Positions 8,574-18,370 are shown, counted from the stretch's first letter. The stretch: DNA of 22,144 nt from Priapulus caudatus (GCF_000485595.1 NW_014577153.1:436257-458400), one strand, 5' to 3'. Numbers and translations are program-made. Notes: generated from the letters alone by a model not told the origin.

Positions 8574-9410
8574 CTGTGGCGAGGGAGAGAGAGAGAGACG
8601 TTATCACGGTGACGGCACTGCCGCTAGCAACGCGCGCGATCCGCCGTCTGTCGGCTCGTCCTTGCGACCGCTCCCTCTGGTGGTGCATCGTGGAACCGAT
8701 GTTTTTCCTTCGGATGCTCCCTTGTCGGGATTGCGCGTGTCGCATTGCGACAGACGCGAGGGCATAGGTACACGCGCTCGTGACAGACGTGGTGTGGCGA
8801 TGGAAACAAGGGAGCGTTGCACGCGTGCCTGCACACACACGCAGTAGCACGTAGGTTTAGAAGTCAGTTCAGTCAACTCTCTAACAAATGCACGAACACA
8901 CGCACAAACACACAAAAGAAAAAGCTGCATCATAGGGAGCTAAGACCTATTTACGTCAATGCATTAGATAGCACTACTGCACTGGTCAATCAATCAATCC
9001 ATCAATCAATCAATCAATCTATCAATTAATCAATCAATGATCCCCGAAAGAGGGTGATAGATGCACGCACACGCATGCCAGTGGGTGAGTAACGTCGTGT
9101 GCAAAACCATGCAGATAGTAGGCAGAGAGTAAAGAGTGCAGAGCTCCCAGCTTGGCATCGAAACCACTCCCGGTTTGTCGCAACTTTTCTTCCCGGCACA
9201 ACCAACTACCTCCTTCTCTCCCTTCCTCCCGTCCTCCCTCCCTCCCTCCTAGCTCGTGAGCCACGCGAGCTTCCCCATGAGTCGTGTCAAGGCCAAGTCG
9301 TGGGATGCCGCCGCCGCCGTCGACGTGTGGCGACGGCCGCGTGCGTGCGTGCGCGCGTGCGCGAGAGTGCAACAGAAGGCGATCCGAGCGCAATCCCATG
9401 CCTGCCTTAC
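8574..9410 (-). other. Intron with simple repeats
   Basis: Donor GTAAG at 9410, acceptor CCACAG ending 8574; 837 nt. It holds a degenerate CAAT tract (8987-9038), a CT-rich run (9208-9250) and GT/CG-alternating sequence near 9330-9365. No gene was recognised. Confidence 0.85.
8987..9038. repeat. Degenerate (CAAT)n microsatellite
   Basis: About 13 tetranucleotide units with single-base variants, seen directly in an intron. Confidence 0.9.
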
Positions 9411-9638
9411 CTGCAGCCGACTGCCGGCCAAGATGCGGCCCTTCATGTCAGACACGGCCAGCTGGGCCTCGTTCACCGTGTCATAGAACACTAGCGCCTG
9501 GCCGCAGTCCCTGAGCACGGCGACATCGGCGACGGCGCCGTACTGCGTGAACTTCCGCGCTACATAGCTGTCGGACACCGTTTCTAAGATCCCATCCATC
9601 CAAACACAGTTAGTGGGCATGCTCTTGCCAAACCCGAG
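9411..9638 (-). CDS. spen: SPEN RRM4 exon
   Basis: A 228-nt exon (76 codons, phase 0 at both ends) with acceptor CTTGCAG and donor CAG|GTAAG. It opens LGFGKSMPTNCVWMDGI, one of the most invariant signatures of the SPEN family. LGFGKSMPTN is the end of RRM3 and NCVWMDG the RNP2-like strand of RRM4. It then reads SDSYVARKFTQYGAVADVAV, LRDCGQALVFYDTVNEAQLA (degenerate RNP1 around QALVFYDT) and MKGRILAGSRLQ. RRM4 of this family has weak RNP motifs, so the lack of classic aromatic RNP residues is expected. Upstream it should join the 12572 exon ending NRVK, giving NRVKLGFGKSMP as in other SPEN proteins. Identification is very secure. Confidence 0.95.
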
Positions 9639-10318
9639 CTGCAAGACCAACAAGCCACAGTCAGTGAGTGCCATCCACATAAAATCCCACAGGGAGCGCT
9701 TAGCATGGCTCATTCACGGCGACGCACGGGGAGAAGGGTGGGAGGGGTGCGGGAGGGAGAGCCGTGTGGCGGCGTGAGGCAGGGAGAATTGCTTGCAGGG
9801 GCTGGCGAGTTCCACAGGATCAGGGCCTATTCTCATACCGCGATGCCATCATTTAACTTACTTTCATAATTGTCAATTTACCATCATAACCGAATCAGAA
9901 TCGCTTGCCTATTATTTTTTTTAATTTCTACCATTCAGTTGGGCGTGAGAAATCAAATGGCGCTTGGTTTAAGAACAACGAACGCAACTGTAGTGTAGCA
10001 TTTCCAGCATCCCAGACCGTGATTTACACGCGCCTTGCAAATTTGCACGTCTATCGATGCCGGCGCCTTGGCATCTGCCAATATGGAAAAAAATCTTTAT
10101 GCAAATTGGATTGTCGCTCTTGGCATGCACGCGTCCCTCATGGGGAGGAAGCGTGCATGCGTGTCACAAACAACCTTCCTACAACCTTGATAGAGTCATC
10201 ACGCATTTCTTTCTTCCCCTATTTGCTAAGTTTTTAGATCAAAGACTTCCAGTCAGCCTTACGAGGGTTTTCCGGCTGGTCCCGGGTGGGTTCAGTGATG
10301 GGAGTCGCCGAATGTAAA

Positions 10319-10374
10319 GGAGGATGAGGAGGATGAGGATGAGGAGGATGAGGAAGATGAGGATGAGGAGGAGA
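10319..10374. repeat. Imperfect GGA/TGA microsatellite
   Basis: Alternating GAGGAT and GAGGAG units in the large intron, read directly. Confidence 0.85.
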
Positions 10375-11090
10375 TTGCGCCGCCCTGTATGAACCAGTGT
10401 GAGAAGACGACAGCAGAGTGAGCACATCCGACAATCACCATAGGTGAAGTATTACAAAGCGGTGTCAACTGAAGCCGAGTGAAAAAAGCGAAGCCCTGTT
10501 AGATAGGAAGCTGTGGTGTCCTACAAGCCTGCCGAGTGTCCGGAAGTGCCGAGCGTGTGCGCCGCGCCACCTATCGCACGTGCATCTCAGACAGAGAGAT
10601 AGAGAGCAAGCGAGAGTCCCTCAACCAAATGTTGCCCCTGTTAGATAGCAGATTTATATGCGAATATAATGCGATCGGTGCCACCCTACATTACTGTCAC
10701 GTATCCAACAGCCACAGAAATGCACGGAAGCTAGATGCTATCGTATTCAATATACTGCCAAGCATCAATTTCCTGATCAATCCGGTTACTTCCGGATATA
10801 TGTTTATCTTCTACGTGAAAGCCCATTCAAACTTTACAGCAGATCACTAATTCTTTCTCATAAGTTATCTCATCCTCTTTATCTCTCTGGCTCGCTCTTT
10901 CACCCTGCCTCACACTCATACTCTGCCACTCTCTCGCCGTCTACAGTCCACGTCAAACACACCACACCTCTATCACCCTGCCCCCATCTCTCTTACCGCG
11001 ACTTCCCTCGCTCTACTCCAACACACACATTTCTGGAGGCTTGGCAGGCCAGAGTCGCACGCACCTCTTCTCACGTAGGTTAGTGCGCTC

Positions 11091-11115
11091 CACACACACA
11101 CACACACACACACAC
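11091..11115. repeat. (CA)n dinucleotide repeat
   Basis: Twelve and a half CA units, uninterrupted. Confidence 0.95.
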
Positions 11116-11468
11116 GCAGATACGTACACCTGTAACCGCAGCAAGGGGCGCCGGTGAACGTGCGAGCGACCCACCGGTGCCCTCGCCACAATTCTTCATG
11201 CTCAGTGCTAGCGCATGGTGCAGCGCTACAATACACGTGATGGGGGGAAGGGGGGGAAGGAGAGAGAGGAGGGAGAGGAGGACACGACATACAACAGCAG
11301 CACAGCAGCGCACACGTCACAGGACATCCCGTCACAGATATCCCGCGAAGGTGGAAGGCTTGCATACGACGGCTCGAAGCTTGGACGCCACCACGGCCTC
11401 GCAACGTCGCGCCTGAAATTCGCGAGTCTGAAAGCGAAACCCACGGGACAACATGCAACGAATGCGGC

Positions 11469-11670
11469 ACTGCTGCTGCAGCTACTACTGTCGCTACTGC
11501 TGCTGCTGTTGCTGCAACTGTCACTGCTGTTGCTGCTGCTGCTACTGCTGCAACTGTTACTGCTGTTGCTGCTGCTGCTGCTGCTGCTACTGCTACTACT
11601 ATTACTATTGCTGCTGCTACTACTGTCACTGCTGTATGTTGCTGCTGCTGCTGCTGCTACTGCTGCGTTT
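11469..11670. repeat. Long imperfect CTG/CAG-type microsatellite
   Basis: About 200 bases of CTG with CTA, TTG, ACT and similar interruptions. All frames give low-complexity Leu/Cys/Tyr or Ser/Asn runs that are shadows of the repeat, not genes. Confidence 0.9.
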
Positions 11671-12139
11671 ACAGCAAGTGGCACACCGGCTCCAACTCTC
11701 CTGCCAACCACTCTCAATCTGTCTCCTCTAGTAACTATCCGCACTACTGCACTCCTGTCACTCCCATGCTTACAGATATAACATGCCGCCGCCACCTACT
11801 CGCGAACAAATTTGGGACGGGATGAGACTAGAACAAGCGACAGCTAGTAACGAGGCAACCCGAAACATAACGGCGACACAATCGCGTCGCGCAACTACAA
11901 CACGACCCCGATCAGAGACGATATGAATTAGCGCGTAACTAGCAGTCGACAGCCTAACAGTCTGGCGTATATCGGGGAGACAGTACGCGGGAGGGACGAT
12001 AGCAAGTAACACGGAACGGGCTATCTCGACACGAGATAGGCTCGATAGAGAACCGGCAGTTGTGACATGAGAGACATCTCAGTACAGGCGCACACGTTGA
12101 TGCACACAGTGTGGGCCGCCAAGAGGCAGTGTTGCTTGA

Positions 12140-12430
12140 ACGATGAAGACGCAATGGTACAAGATGCTGCCAGCCAGTCCCAGCGGGCGTGTGCTAGGGA
12201 GTAAGGAGTGATGCAGGGACCCCACACAGTATGAGACACTGCCACTAACCAGTCCCAGAAAGACGAGGAGAGAGAGGCGCAATAGCACCACATTCACTAC
12301 TAGCCAGCCAACACCCTCAGGAGTGAGCGAATGAGGAGTGAGAGAGGTGGAATGCAACAGCACGAGACACTACCAGGCAGCCAACTCCAAAAGGAGCAAG
12401 CAATCGGGCGAGCAATCGACGAGAAAGAGG
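12140..12430. repeat. Degenerate tandem repeat, unit about 90 bp
   Basis: Three loosely similar passages share GAGACACTNCCA, CCAGTCCC/CCAACNCC and GGAGTGA-type words in the same order (around 12160-12250, 12235-12310 and 12350-12430). Identity is modest; it was judged by eye only. Confidence 0.35.
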
Positions 12431-12571
12431 CAGCGAGATGGAGGAGGTACGAGGTAAGGCGGAGGGGCAGGAGGTAGCGTATGAGCGGCGTGGGGCGGTT
12501 GTAACACGTACCTTCGCGCGGCCGGTCCCAGCGTCGGCGTCGTGGCTGCGTGCGCCGTTCGACACACTCAC

Positions 12572-12697
12572 CTTCACACGGTTAGCGCCGAGGTGCTCAC
12601 CGTCGAGGCTGCGTATCGCCGTGACGACGCTCGTGATATCAGAGTACTGCAGGAAGGCATACACCGTCGAGCCGCCCTGCTTCTTAATGTCGATATC
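12572..12697 (-). CDS. spen: SPEN RRM3 exon, second half
   Basis: A 126-nt exon (42 codons, phase 0), acceptor CCGTAG and donor AAG|GTGAGT. It encodes DIDIKKQGGSTVYAFLQYSD, then ITSVVTAIRSLDGEHLGANR and VK. YAFLQYSD is the RNP1 strand of RRM3 (YAFLQYCD in vertebrate SPEN), and DGEHLGANRVK matches the DGEYLGNNRLK segment before LGFGKSMP. It joins upstream to FGEII of the 12988 exon and downstream to LGFGKS. A second, in-frame 5' splice site lies 60 bases downstream (AAG|GTACGT, exon end 12512). Very secure. Confidence 0.95.
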
Positions 12698-12987
12698 CTA
12701 CGGATGCACGCAAGCAAGGAGGAGGTGTCAATTGATAAGCACGCCACCACAATCCCTCGAATTCCATTATGTACATTCTATACATTCCTAACATATTAAT
12801 ATCATATTAATTCTCGACAACAACACGTGGCACTAAGCGATCCCTTACATGAGGATATTCCCGCCCTCCGACCCCCTGTGGCTTCTAGGTAAAGACAACC
12901 AGCAGGTGTCGCCGCTCGATCAACCTCCACGAATAGACGCGCGCCGAAAAAAACCCGGAAGTCGTCCCGCTAGAGGGCGCCACTCAC
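12698..12987 (-). other. Intron inside RRM3
   Basis: Donor ATT|GTGAGT at 12987, acceptor CCGTAG ending 12698; 290 nt. AT-rich in 12770-12830. No other feature. Confidence 0.85.
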
Positions 12988-13225
12988 AATGATTTCGCCG
13001 AACGTGTCAAAGTGCTTCTTAAGATCAGTGGCGGTGATGTCCTTCTCGAGGTTGCCGACGAAGAGCGTGCGCGTCGCCTTCGCGTGGTACTCGTCGAGTT
13101 CCGCCTCCAGGGGGCGAAACTCGTTGTCCTCAACATCGCAGCCGTCGTAGAGCGACACGTCGATCTTGCAGCCGAAGAACTGCTTGTTCTGCGAGATCTC
13201 CAGCGCCTTGTCTACATCCTCGAGC
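12988..13225 (-). CDS. spen: SPEN exon: end of RRM2 and first half of RRM3
   Basis: A 238-nt exon with acceptor TCTCGCAG at 13226. It encodes LEDVDKALEISQNKQFFGCK and IDVSLYDG (last helix and strand of RRM2), the linker NEFRPLEAELDEYHAKATRT, and LFVGNLEKDITATDLKKHF plus FGEII, the start of RRM3. EFRPL(D/E)xxxDEYHxKATRTLFxGNLE is diagnostic for SPEN; LFVGNL is a canonical RNP2. RRM3 and RRM4 are the domains that, in mouse and human SPEN, contact structured RNA together with RRM2. The rest of RRM2 and RRM1 should lie in upstream exons, but the minus strand above 13263 does not continue the gene: it jumps to other central-region sequence. Confidence 0.95.
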
Positions 13226-13263
13226 CTGCGAGAACACAGTCAGGGAGAGTCAGGGAGAGTCCG
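13226..13263 (-). other. Stub of the upstream intron
   Basis: A pyrimidine-rich tail with a doubled CTCCCTGA unit and TCTCGCAG, ending abruptly at 13264, where the 35-bp GCC-rich word begins. The upstream exon is missing. Confidence 0.7.
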
Positions 13264-13298
13264 AGTCGCTCGGGCTCTCGCGCCGCCGCCGCCGCCGC
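13264..13298. repeat. 35-bp word also found at 5408-5442 and 6934-6968
   Basis: A half-unique, half-(GCC)n word (AGTCGCTCGGGCTCTCGCG then GCC units). All three copies match from first to last base and then diverge at the same position. At 6934-6968 it is ordinary exon sequence (Ala run plus REPERL); here it joins an intron to an unrelated coding block. Confidence 0.9.
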
Positions 13299-15290
13299 GC
13301 TCCTCCTTGCCCTTTGTCTTCTCCTCCTTGTGCGCCTTCTTCGTCAGCTTCCTTTCCTTCTCCTCGCCGCGCTTCTCCCTGCGCGCGTCGTCGTTGGCGG
13401 CGTGTTTCGGCCGCGGCTTCTCCTTGCCGGTGCTCGCCTCGCCGCGTTCCTTCTCCGTCGGCGGCGTCGGCTTCCCAATCTCGGGCTTCCCCGGTCGCGC
13501 CGCGTCCACCTTCTTCTCCGACTTGCCCCCTCCCTCGTGCTTGCTCGTCTTTGGCTTCTTCTCTCCAGCCTTCTGCCGGTCGGCTTTGTCGGCCGTGCCG
13601 GCCTTCTTGCTCTCCTTCGCGCCGCCGCCACAGCTGCTGCCGTCCTTACTGTGCGAGTGCGACAGCTTGGCTTTCTTGGTGTCGGGCTCCGACTTCACCT
13701 CTCCTTTCTGTGTCTCGCACTTCCTCGCCTGCGCGCCGGCCACAGCCTTCGTCTTCGCGTCGCCCGACTTTGCTTCGGGCTTCGTCGTCGTCGTTGTCGT
13801 GGCGACGGCGTGCTCGTCGGACGCGGCGCCGTGCTCCGACTTCACCTTTGCGGTCTCGCTATCACAGCTGGACTGCGCGTGCAGCGGCTGCCGCTTGCCA
13901 CACGGCGCGCCGCCGCCGCTCGACGGCTCTCCCTTCCCGCCGCCACCGGCCTCCTTCTTGATCTGCGGCGTGACGTCGGGCTTGAACAGCGATTCGATCT
14001 TTGGCGGCGCGGCTGCTGCGCCCTCCTGCCTCTTCGCGGCGCCGGTCATCGCGTGCGGGTGTGGCTGGTGCGGGTGTGGCTGGTGCTGCGGATGCGACGG
14101 GTGTGCCTGGTGCGGGTGCGGCGCATGCGATGCATGTGTCTGGTGTGGCTGGTGCGACGACATGTGAGAAGCGTGCGACTGATGCGGCGTGTGAGTTTGA
14201 TGGGGTGGGTGGGGCTGATGGGGCGGGTGGGGTTGATAGGGACTGTGTGGTGGATGCGGTGCATGGGGTTGGTGCAACGCGTAAGCTTGATGGGGCACCT
14301 GTGACTGATGGGGCGCGTGTGACGAGTGCGACATCTGGTGTGGCGCGGCCGACTCACGCTTCGATGGCGCCACCGTCTGTATCGACGCGGGCGTGCTGTC
14401 GGCGCGCTTCAGTGGCCCCCCCACGTGCCCGCCTCCGTCGCTCTTCTTCAGTATCGACGTCGGGGTCATCGGCTCTGCCTTCTTGAGGATCGGCGTGAGT
14501 GGCGGCTGTGAGTCCGTCTTCCGCAGCGTCGGCGTCGCCGGCGCCGACGACGGCTCCTTCTTCAGGATGGGCTTCACGACGACGGGATGCTGCGCGTGCG
14601 GATGCGGCAGCTGGTCGACGCTCACCGTCCGCTTCGTCGGGAAGCCGTACTTCGTCGCCGCATGCTGCTGCTGCTGCTGCTGCTGCGACGGCTTGCCCGC
14701 GATCGGTGTCATGCGGTCGGTGTCGGGCATCGCGCCGCGCTCGCGTGACATCAGCCCCTCAGCCTGCACGAGGTGCGGCGACGTGAGCCGCGGCGACGGG
14801 TGCTGCTCCATCGCAGCAGCGTTGACGGGCAGGAAGCCGACCATGCGGCCGTCCGCCGCGTAGCCCGCCGCCGCCGCAAACTGCACGGCGCTCATCGGCG
14901 ATGCCGCCGGGCCGACGGCCGCGGCCGCAGCGATCCCCATCCGCCGCTGCATCTCCTGCAGGTGCTGCGCCTCCAGCAGCTGCTTCGCGTTCAGGTGGGC
15001 CGCCGGGTAGCCCTGCGCGGGCAGCCCCTTGCCCGGCGGCAGGAACGGCGGCCCGGGGAAGTAGCGCGGGTCGGTGATGGGCATGCCCTTGCCGTCGACG
15101 GCGACGTGCGGCGGGTAGGGCGACTTCGGCTTGCCCTCGTGCGCCGCCGTGACGCCGGCCGTCGTTGTCATGAACGGGGACAGCACCATCGGCGGCGCCG
15201 GCTTGCCCTGGTTGCCGCCGCCGTCGACGTGCGGCGAGAGCCCCACGCCCTCTGTAGCGCGACCCGTCACGCCTGCCACGCAGCGCGGAG
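13299..15290 (-). CDS. spen: SPEN-like disordered block with His-Pro and ILKK repeats
   Basis: A clean open minus-strand frame of about 660 codons. Order from 15250: GLSPHVDGGGNQGKPAPPMV, HVAVDGKGMPITDPRYFPGP, PFLPPGKGLPAQGYPAAHLN, then AKQLLEAQHLQEMQRRMGIA (likely helix), Ala-rich sequence, SPRLTSPHLVQAEG, a short poly-Gln, KYGFPTKRTVSVDQLPHP, an ILKK/LKR repeat region (about 14580-14370), a His-Pro-rich region (about 14345-14045), PPKIESLFKPDVTPQIKKE, and a long Lys/Glu/Ser region ending KEEKTKGKEERGGGG. No catalytic fold is visible. Its composition and Lys-rich tail match the long central part of SPEN. Its true continuation is at 26 on the plus strand (54 shared bases). I infer it is an internal part of the huge central exon placed wrongly next to the RRM exons. 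Confidence 0.65.
14045..14345 (-). repeat. Coding His-Pro repeat (PHQ/PHPPH units)
   Basis: About 100 codons dominated by HQPHAPH, PHQPHPPHQ and HQTHASH-type units inside the open frame. Tri- and hexa-residue units are seen in the translation, while the DNA varies between CAC and CAT codons, so it is conserved as protein and not just as a DNA repeat. Confidence 0.85.
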
Positions 15291-16130
15291 CGCGCTCACG
15301 CCGGCCGACATCGTTCCTGCGTGCATCCTGACGCCGGTAGAGACCTGCGCTTGCGGCACCCGCGCATAGCCGCGTGATACGCCTCAGCCTGCTGGTTGCT
15401 GCCCGAGCTGGTCGCCGGGTACTCGCCTGCTTCAGCCCGCCCAGGCCGCCTGCATCTCCTTGCCGGCCCGGCCCGCACGTGATGCTGTGATGCTTCTCTG
15501 CTGCGCTGTCCTCCGGCCCGACGAGACGCTGGTGCTCGCGCTCCTGCTGACGGCATCCACAATCGCTTGACGATCGCCGACGCGCACTCCTGCTTCTGCC
15601 TCCGGAGCTCGGTGTCGTCGGCTCCTCTCTGCTGCTGCCGCACGCCGCCCTCGACGCCCTCCGCCCCATGAGCCATGGCTCTCCTCGAGCGCCCTTCACT
15701 TCGTCCTCGCTCCTGCCAGCGGCAGCCTGCTCCAGCGCGCATCGCTCGGGCACCGCTCATCCGCCGCTTGCCTCTTACCTCCTTCAGAGCCCGTCGACGC
15801 GCTCCTCTGCTCGCGCTCGTCTGCCGCCGTGCCTGCCCGCCACGGCGACTCCTCATTTCGCGCCTGCAGCGGCCTCCAAATCCTTTGGGCATGCGGGCGA
15901 GCCGTTCGACGCGCATCCCATCGGGGGGCGGGGGCTGACCGCGTGAGACTGCGGTGCGCGCTACCATGAATTGCGTGAAAGGGCCGCCACTCGGCGGGGT
16001 GCCGCCATGACGCGGTGCGCGCGACAGCATCCTGCTGCGCCATCATCGCCGTCGTCGCCTGGTCGCCTGCCGACGCCGGGCACGCCGCGGTCTGGCGGCG
16101 TTCTCGCGGCGTCAGGCCTCCGACCCCGCG
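15290..16130 (-). other. Noisy coding-like sequence, source not in the window
   Basis: No sustained frame. Short minus-strand pieces look like SPEN-type disordered protein (EYPATSSGSNQQAEAYH at about 15370-15420; ELRRQKQECASAIVKR near 15580), but the frame changes constantly. It meets the clean block at about 15290. Most likely it is uncorrected sequence of another part of the same exon. Nothing else was recognised. Confidence 0.45.
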
Positions 16131-16710
16131 TAGCTGCCCGGCGCGGCGGCGCCGCCCCAGCTCCCGCCCCATACGCTGCCGCCCTCCCCCTCCTCCTCCT
16201 CCTCCTCCTCCCACGACGCTGTGACTCCTATGCCGTCCGGCACCGCTTACGGCTTCTGCAGAGGCCAGCGATGCCGCCCTGCCCGGTCAACCTCGGCGTA
16301 GTAGCTCCCTTCTCGATCAGCTGCTCGTCCCACGTCGGCCCGGCATCGGAACACTCCGCCCGAGGCATCCCACCATCGCGCTGCCACAGCACCCCGCGCC
16401 CGCCGCCCATCTTCGGCTCGATCGCGCCATTGCTCCCACGGCGAGGCATCGAGCTGCGCACGGCCTGCTCCCCGCACCGACGCCCCTGCTTGACCGCAGA
16501 CTTTGTGTTTTTGACGGTGACCTCTTTCCCGGCCCCACGCGCGCCCCCGCCGCCCGCCGCGCAGCTCGCTCGCCGCGTGATGAACCTTCGCACCACGCCG
16601 GGCTCTGATGCGCGCCGGTCCGTCGTCGTCGTCAGCGTCGACTCCCGCTCACTCCAACTTCCACTGTCCGACCCCTCGCGCTGCCGTCGCCTCCAGCGGC
16701 GGACGCTTGT
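16130..16710 (-). repeat. Noisy direct copy of 21600-22144
   Basis: Colinear with 21600-22144 with many substitutions and indels, for example around the CTC tract before CCCACGA (16195-16215 versus 21645-21668) and the words CTTCTGCAGAGGCCAGCGATG (16253 on), CCGCCCATCTTCG (16408 on) and GTCGACTCCCGCT (16638 on). The clean partner is an open reading frame; this copy is not. Confidence 0.75.
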
Positions 16711-18370
16711 CTTCGCGTGCGGCCGCAGTGGTGACTTACGCATGCGCCGCGTGAGACGCCTCGCCCGGCGCGTTTCTCCGGCGCTAGCCGGCGACGGCCG
16801 GCGCGACCGCTCTCGACCGGCACGAAAAGACCCCGTCTCCGGGCGACACCCTACATCGCGGCGCATCGACGCCGCCTCTGCTAACCTGCACACTGCGCCT
16901 CGCGGCCCTCGCTCCCCCCTCACGTCCTGGTGATCCCCAACCACATCCTTCACAACCTCGCACGGCTTTACCGGCTCCGTCTGTCTCGCTGCTGCTGCCC
17001 CATGTACTAGCGCGTTGGCGCCCTGGGCCGCACCGTCGCACACCGCCCCGCTTCACCTCCATGGCTCCGGCTTCTGCGTTGATCGCGGACAGACCTGGCA
17101 GCGGCATCCAAAAACCCTCGCCAGCAGGAAGTTCTCTGCCCCAGAGCGCTGTCTGCCGCCGCGTCCTCCGCCGCATCTCGTCGCCCCAGTGTCCCCGTCG
17201 TTCCGTTCCGTGTCTTGTCTCGTCTCACGCTCCGTCCCCAGTGTCGCGACCCAGTCAATCTGGTTCTTCGTACTCCTCGCTACGGAGACGTAGGCCGTCC
17301 TCGTGGTCAGAGATGAACCTGCCGCGTCGCACCGCCTCGCGCCGCCCCCGCCTCCTGCCGCCCAGCCCTCCCTCTCCTTCGCCATCTCGTTGTCGATCGT
17401 GCGCTCGATCGCCCCATGACACCGAAGATGTCGGTCCGCGTCCGTTATCGCCTCCACGCGGATCTCGTCGCCTCGCCTTCCGCGTCCCTGCGCCGCCGCT
17501 CCTCCGCTTGCCGCCGCGTTGCGTGGCCGCCTGCCTAGCGGCGCTGCCCCACCACCGCTCTCGGACTGGAACTCGAGACGCCCGCGTGAGACCTTCGTTG
17601 ATGATGTCGTCCACCAAACTGCGCGCCGGGCGCCGCTGGGATCATAGTCGCGACAGGAGGGCCCGGCGTTGGCGTTGCTGCCGCGGGGCAGCAGGCAGCG
17701 GTCTGCGGCCTACACGTTGGCAGGCGGCCTCTCACGACCGGTTGCCTGAACTTTCGTCGGTCTCTCCCTGCCCCTCACCGCGTACCTGTGCCTACGACGC
17801 TTCTCCGGTGGTCTCTGCAGTCTGCTCGGCTCAACATGACGCTCTTCCGATCTTGCCCGCAGCGAGGCACTGACGTATCAATCTGGTCGCTTGCTCTGCG
17901 CGTGCCGGATGCCGGCTGCTGCCATCTTACTGGCGTGCGTCCCCGGCCCCGTGGCTCATCAGTTGACATCGGCCGCCTCTGCGTGACCTCACCACACCTC
18001 CTCAAATGACTCGCGAAATCGTTACACGTCCCTGCCTTGGCATCCGCGCCGCGCCTCGGCGGCTAACCTCACCTGCCTCCGGCGTCGCTGCGCAACTTCG
18101 CTGCCGCTTATCTTTGGGGGCGCCACCTCCGTACCGGCGATGGCGCTGCACGGTGCGCGTCCTATGGTTGCCGTGCGACGGCTCCTCGACGGGCGGATTG
18201 TCAGCACGCAACTCGCTTCGATCTACTTCTCCGCGTCTTCGGCATGAATCCGCTCGCGCCTACGGACGCGCGCTCCTCGCAAAAACTCCTGCCCGCCTCG
18301 ACTTGCCTGGCGGCGTGCGGGCCCGCGCGACACCCTGCACGCGGCGCGCACCGTCGGCCGACGCACGAGC
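16710..18370 (-). other. Noisy sequence, no clean partner in the window
   Basis: GC-rich, no reliable frame on either strand; the open frames here are short shadows of GC-rich sequence. The stretch following 16710 probably copies sequence just upstream of the window's right edge, because the preceding part copies 22144 backwards. It contains the adapter-like word at 17838-17853. Confidence 0.4.
17838..17853 (+). other. Exact 16-base match to the 3' end of the Illumina adapter
   Basis: GACGCTCTTCCGATCT is identical to the last 16 bases of the standard Illumina read-1 adapter. A chance match of this length in 22 kb is very unlikely. About 45 bases earlier CTACGACGCTTCTCCG (17791 on) looks like an imperfect second copy. 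It marks the surrounding block as technical in origin. Confidence 0.7.

Larger units (their letters stand above)
9639..12571 (-). other. Large intron between the RRM3 and RRM4 exons
   Basis: Donor AAG|GTGAGT (12571), acceptor CTTGCAG (9639); 2933 nt. It is non-coding as far as visible. It holds a GGA/TGA tract (10319-10374), a CA dinucleotide run (11091-11115), a long CTG-type imperfect microsatellite (11469-11670) and loosely repeated segments of roughly 90 bp between about 12140 and 12430. No open frame with recognisable protein, no tRNA and no complete transposon was seen. Confidence 0.8.

Noticed and set aside
9307-9327. Word shared with 15214-15231 (GCCGCCGCCGTCGACGTG) as another junction
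   Set aside because: Only 18 bases, mostly triplet repeat, with no discontinuity in the surrounding sequence at either place.
11215-11781. Leu/Ser-rich open frames on both strands
   Set aside because: Pure shadows of the CTG microsatellite within an intron.
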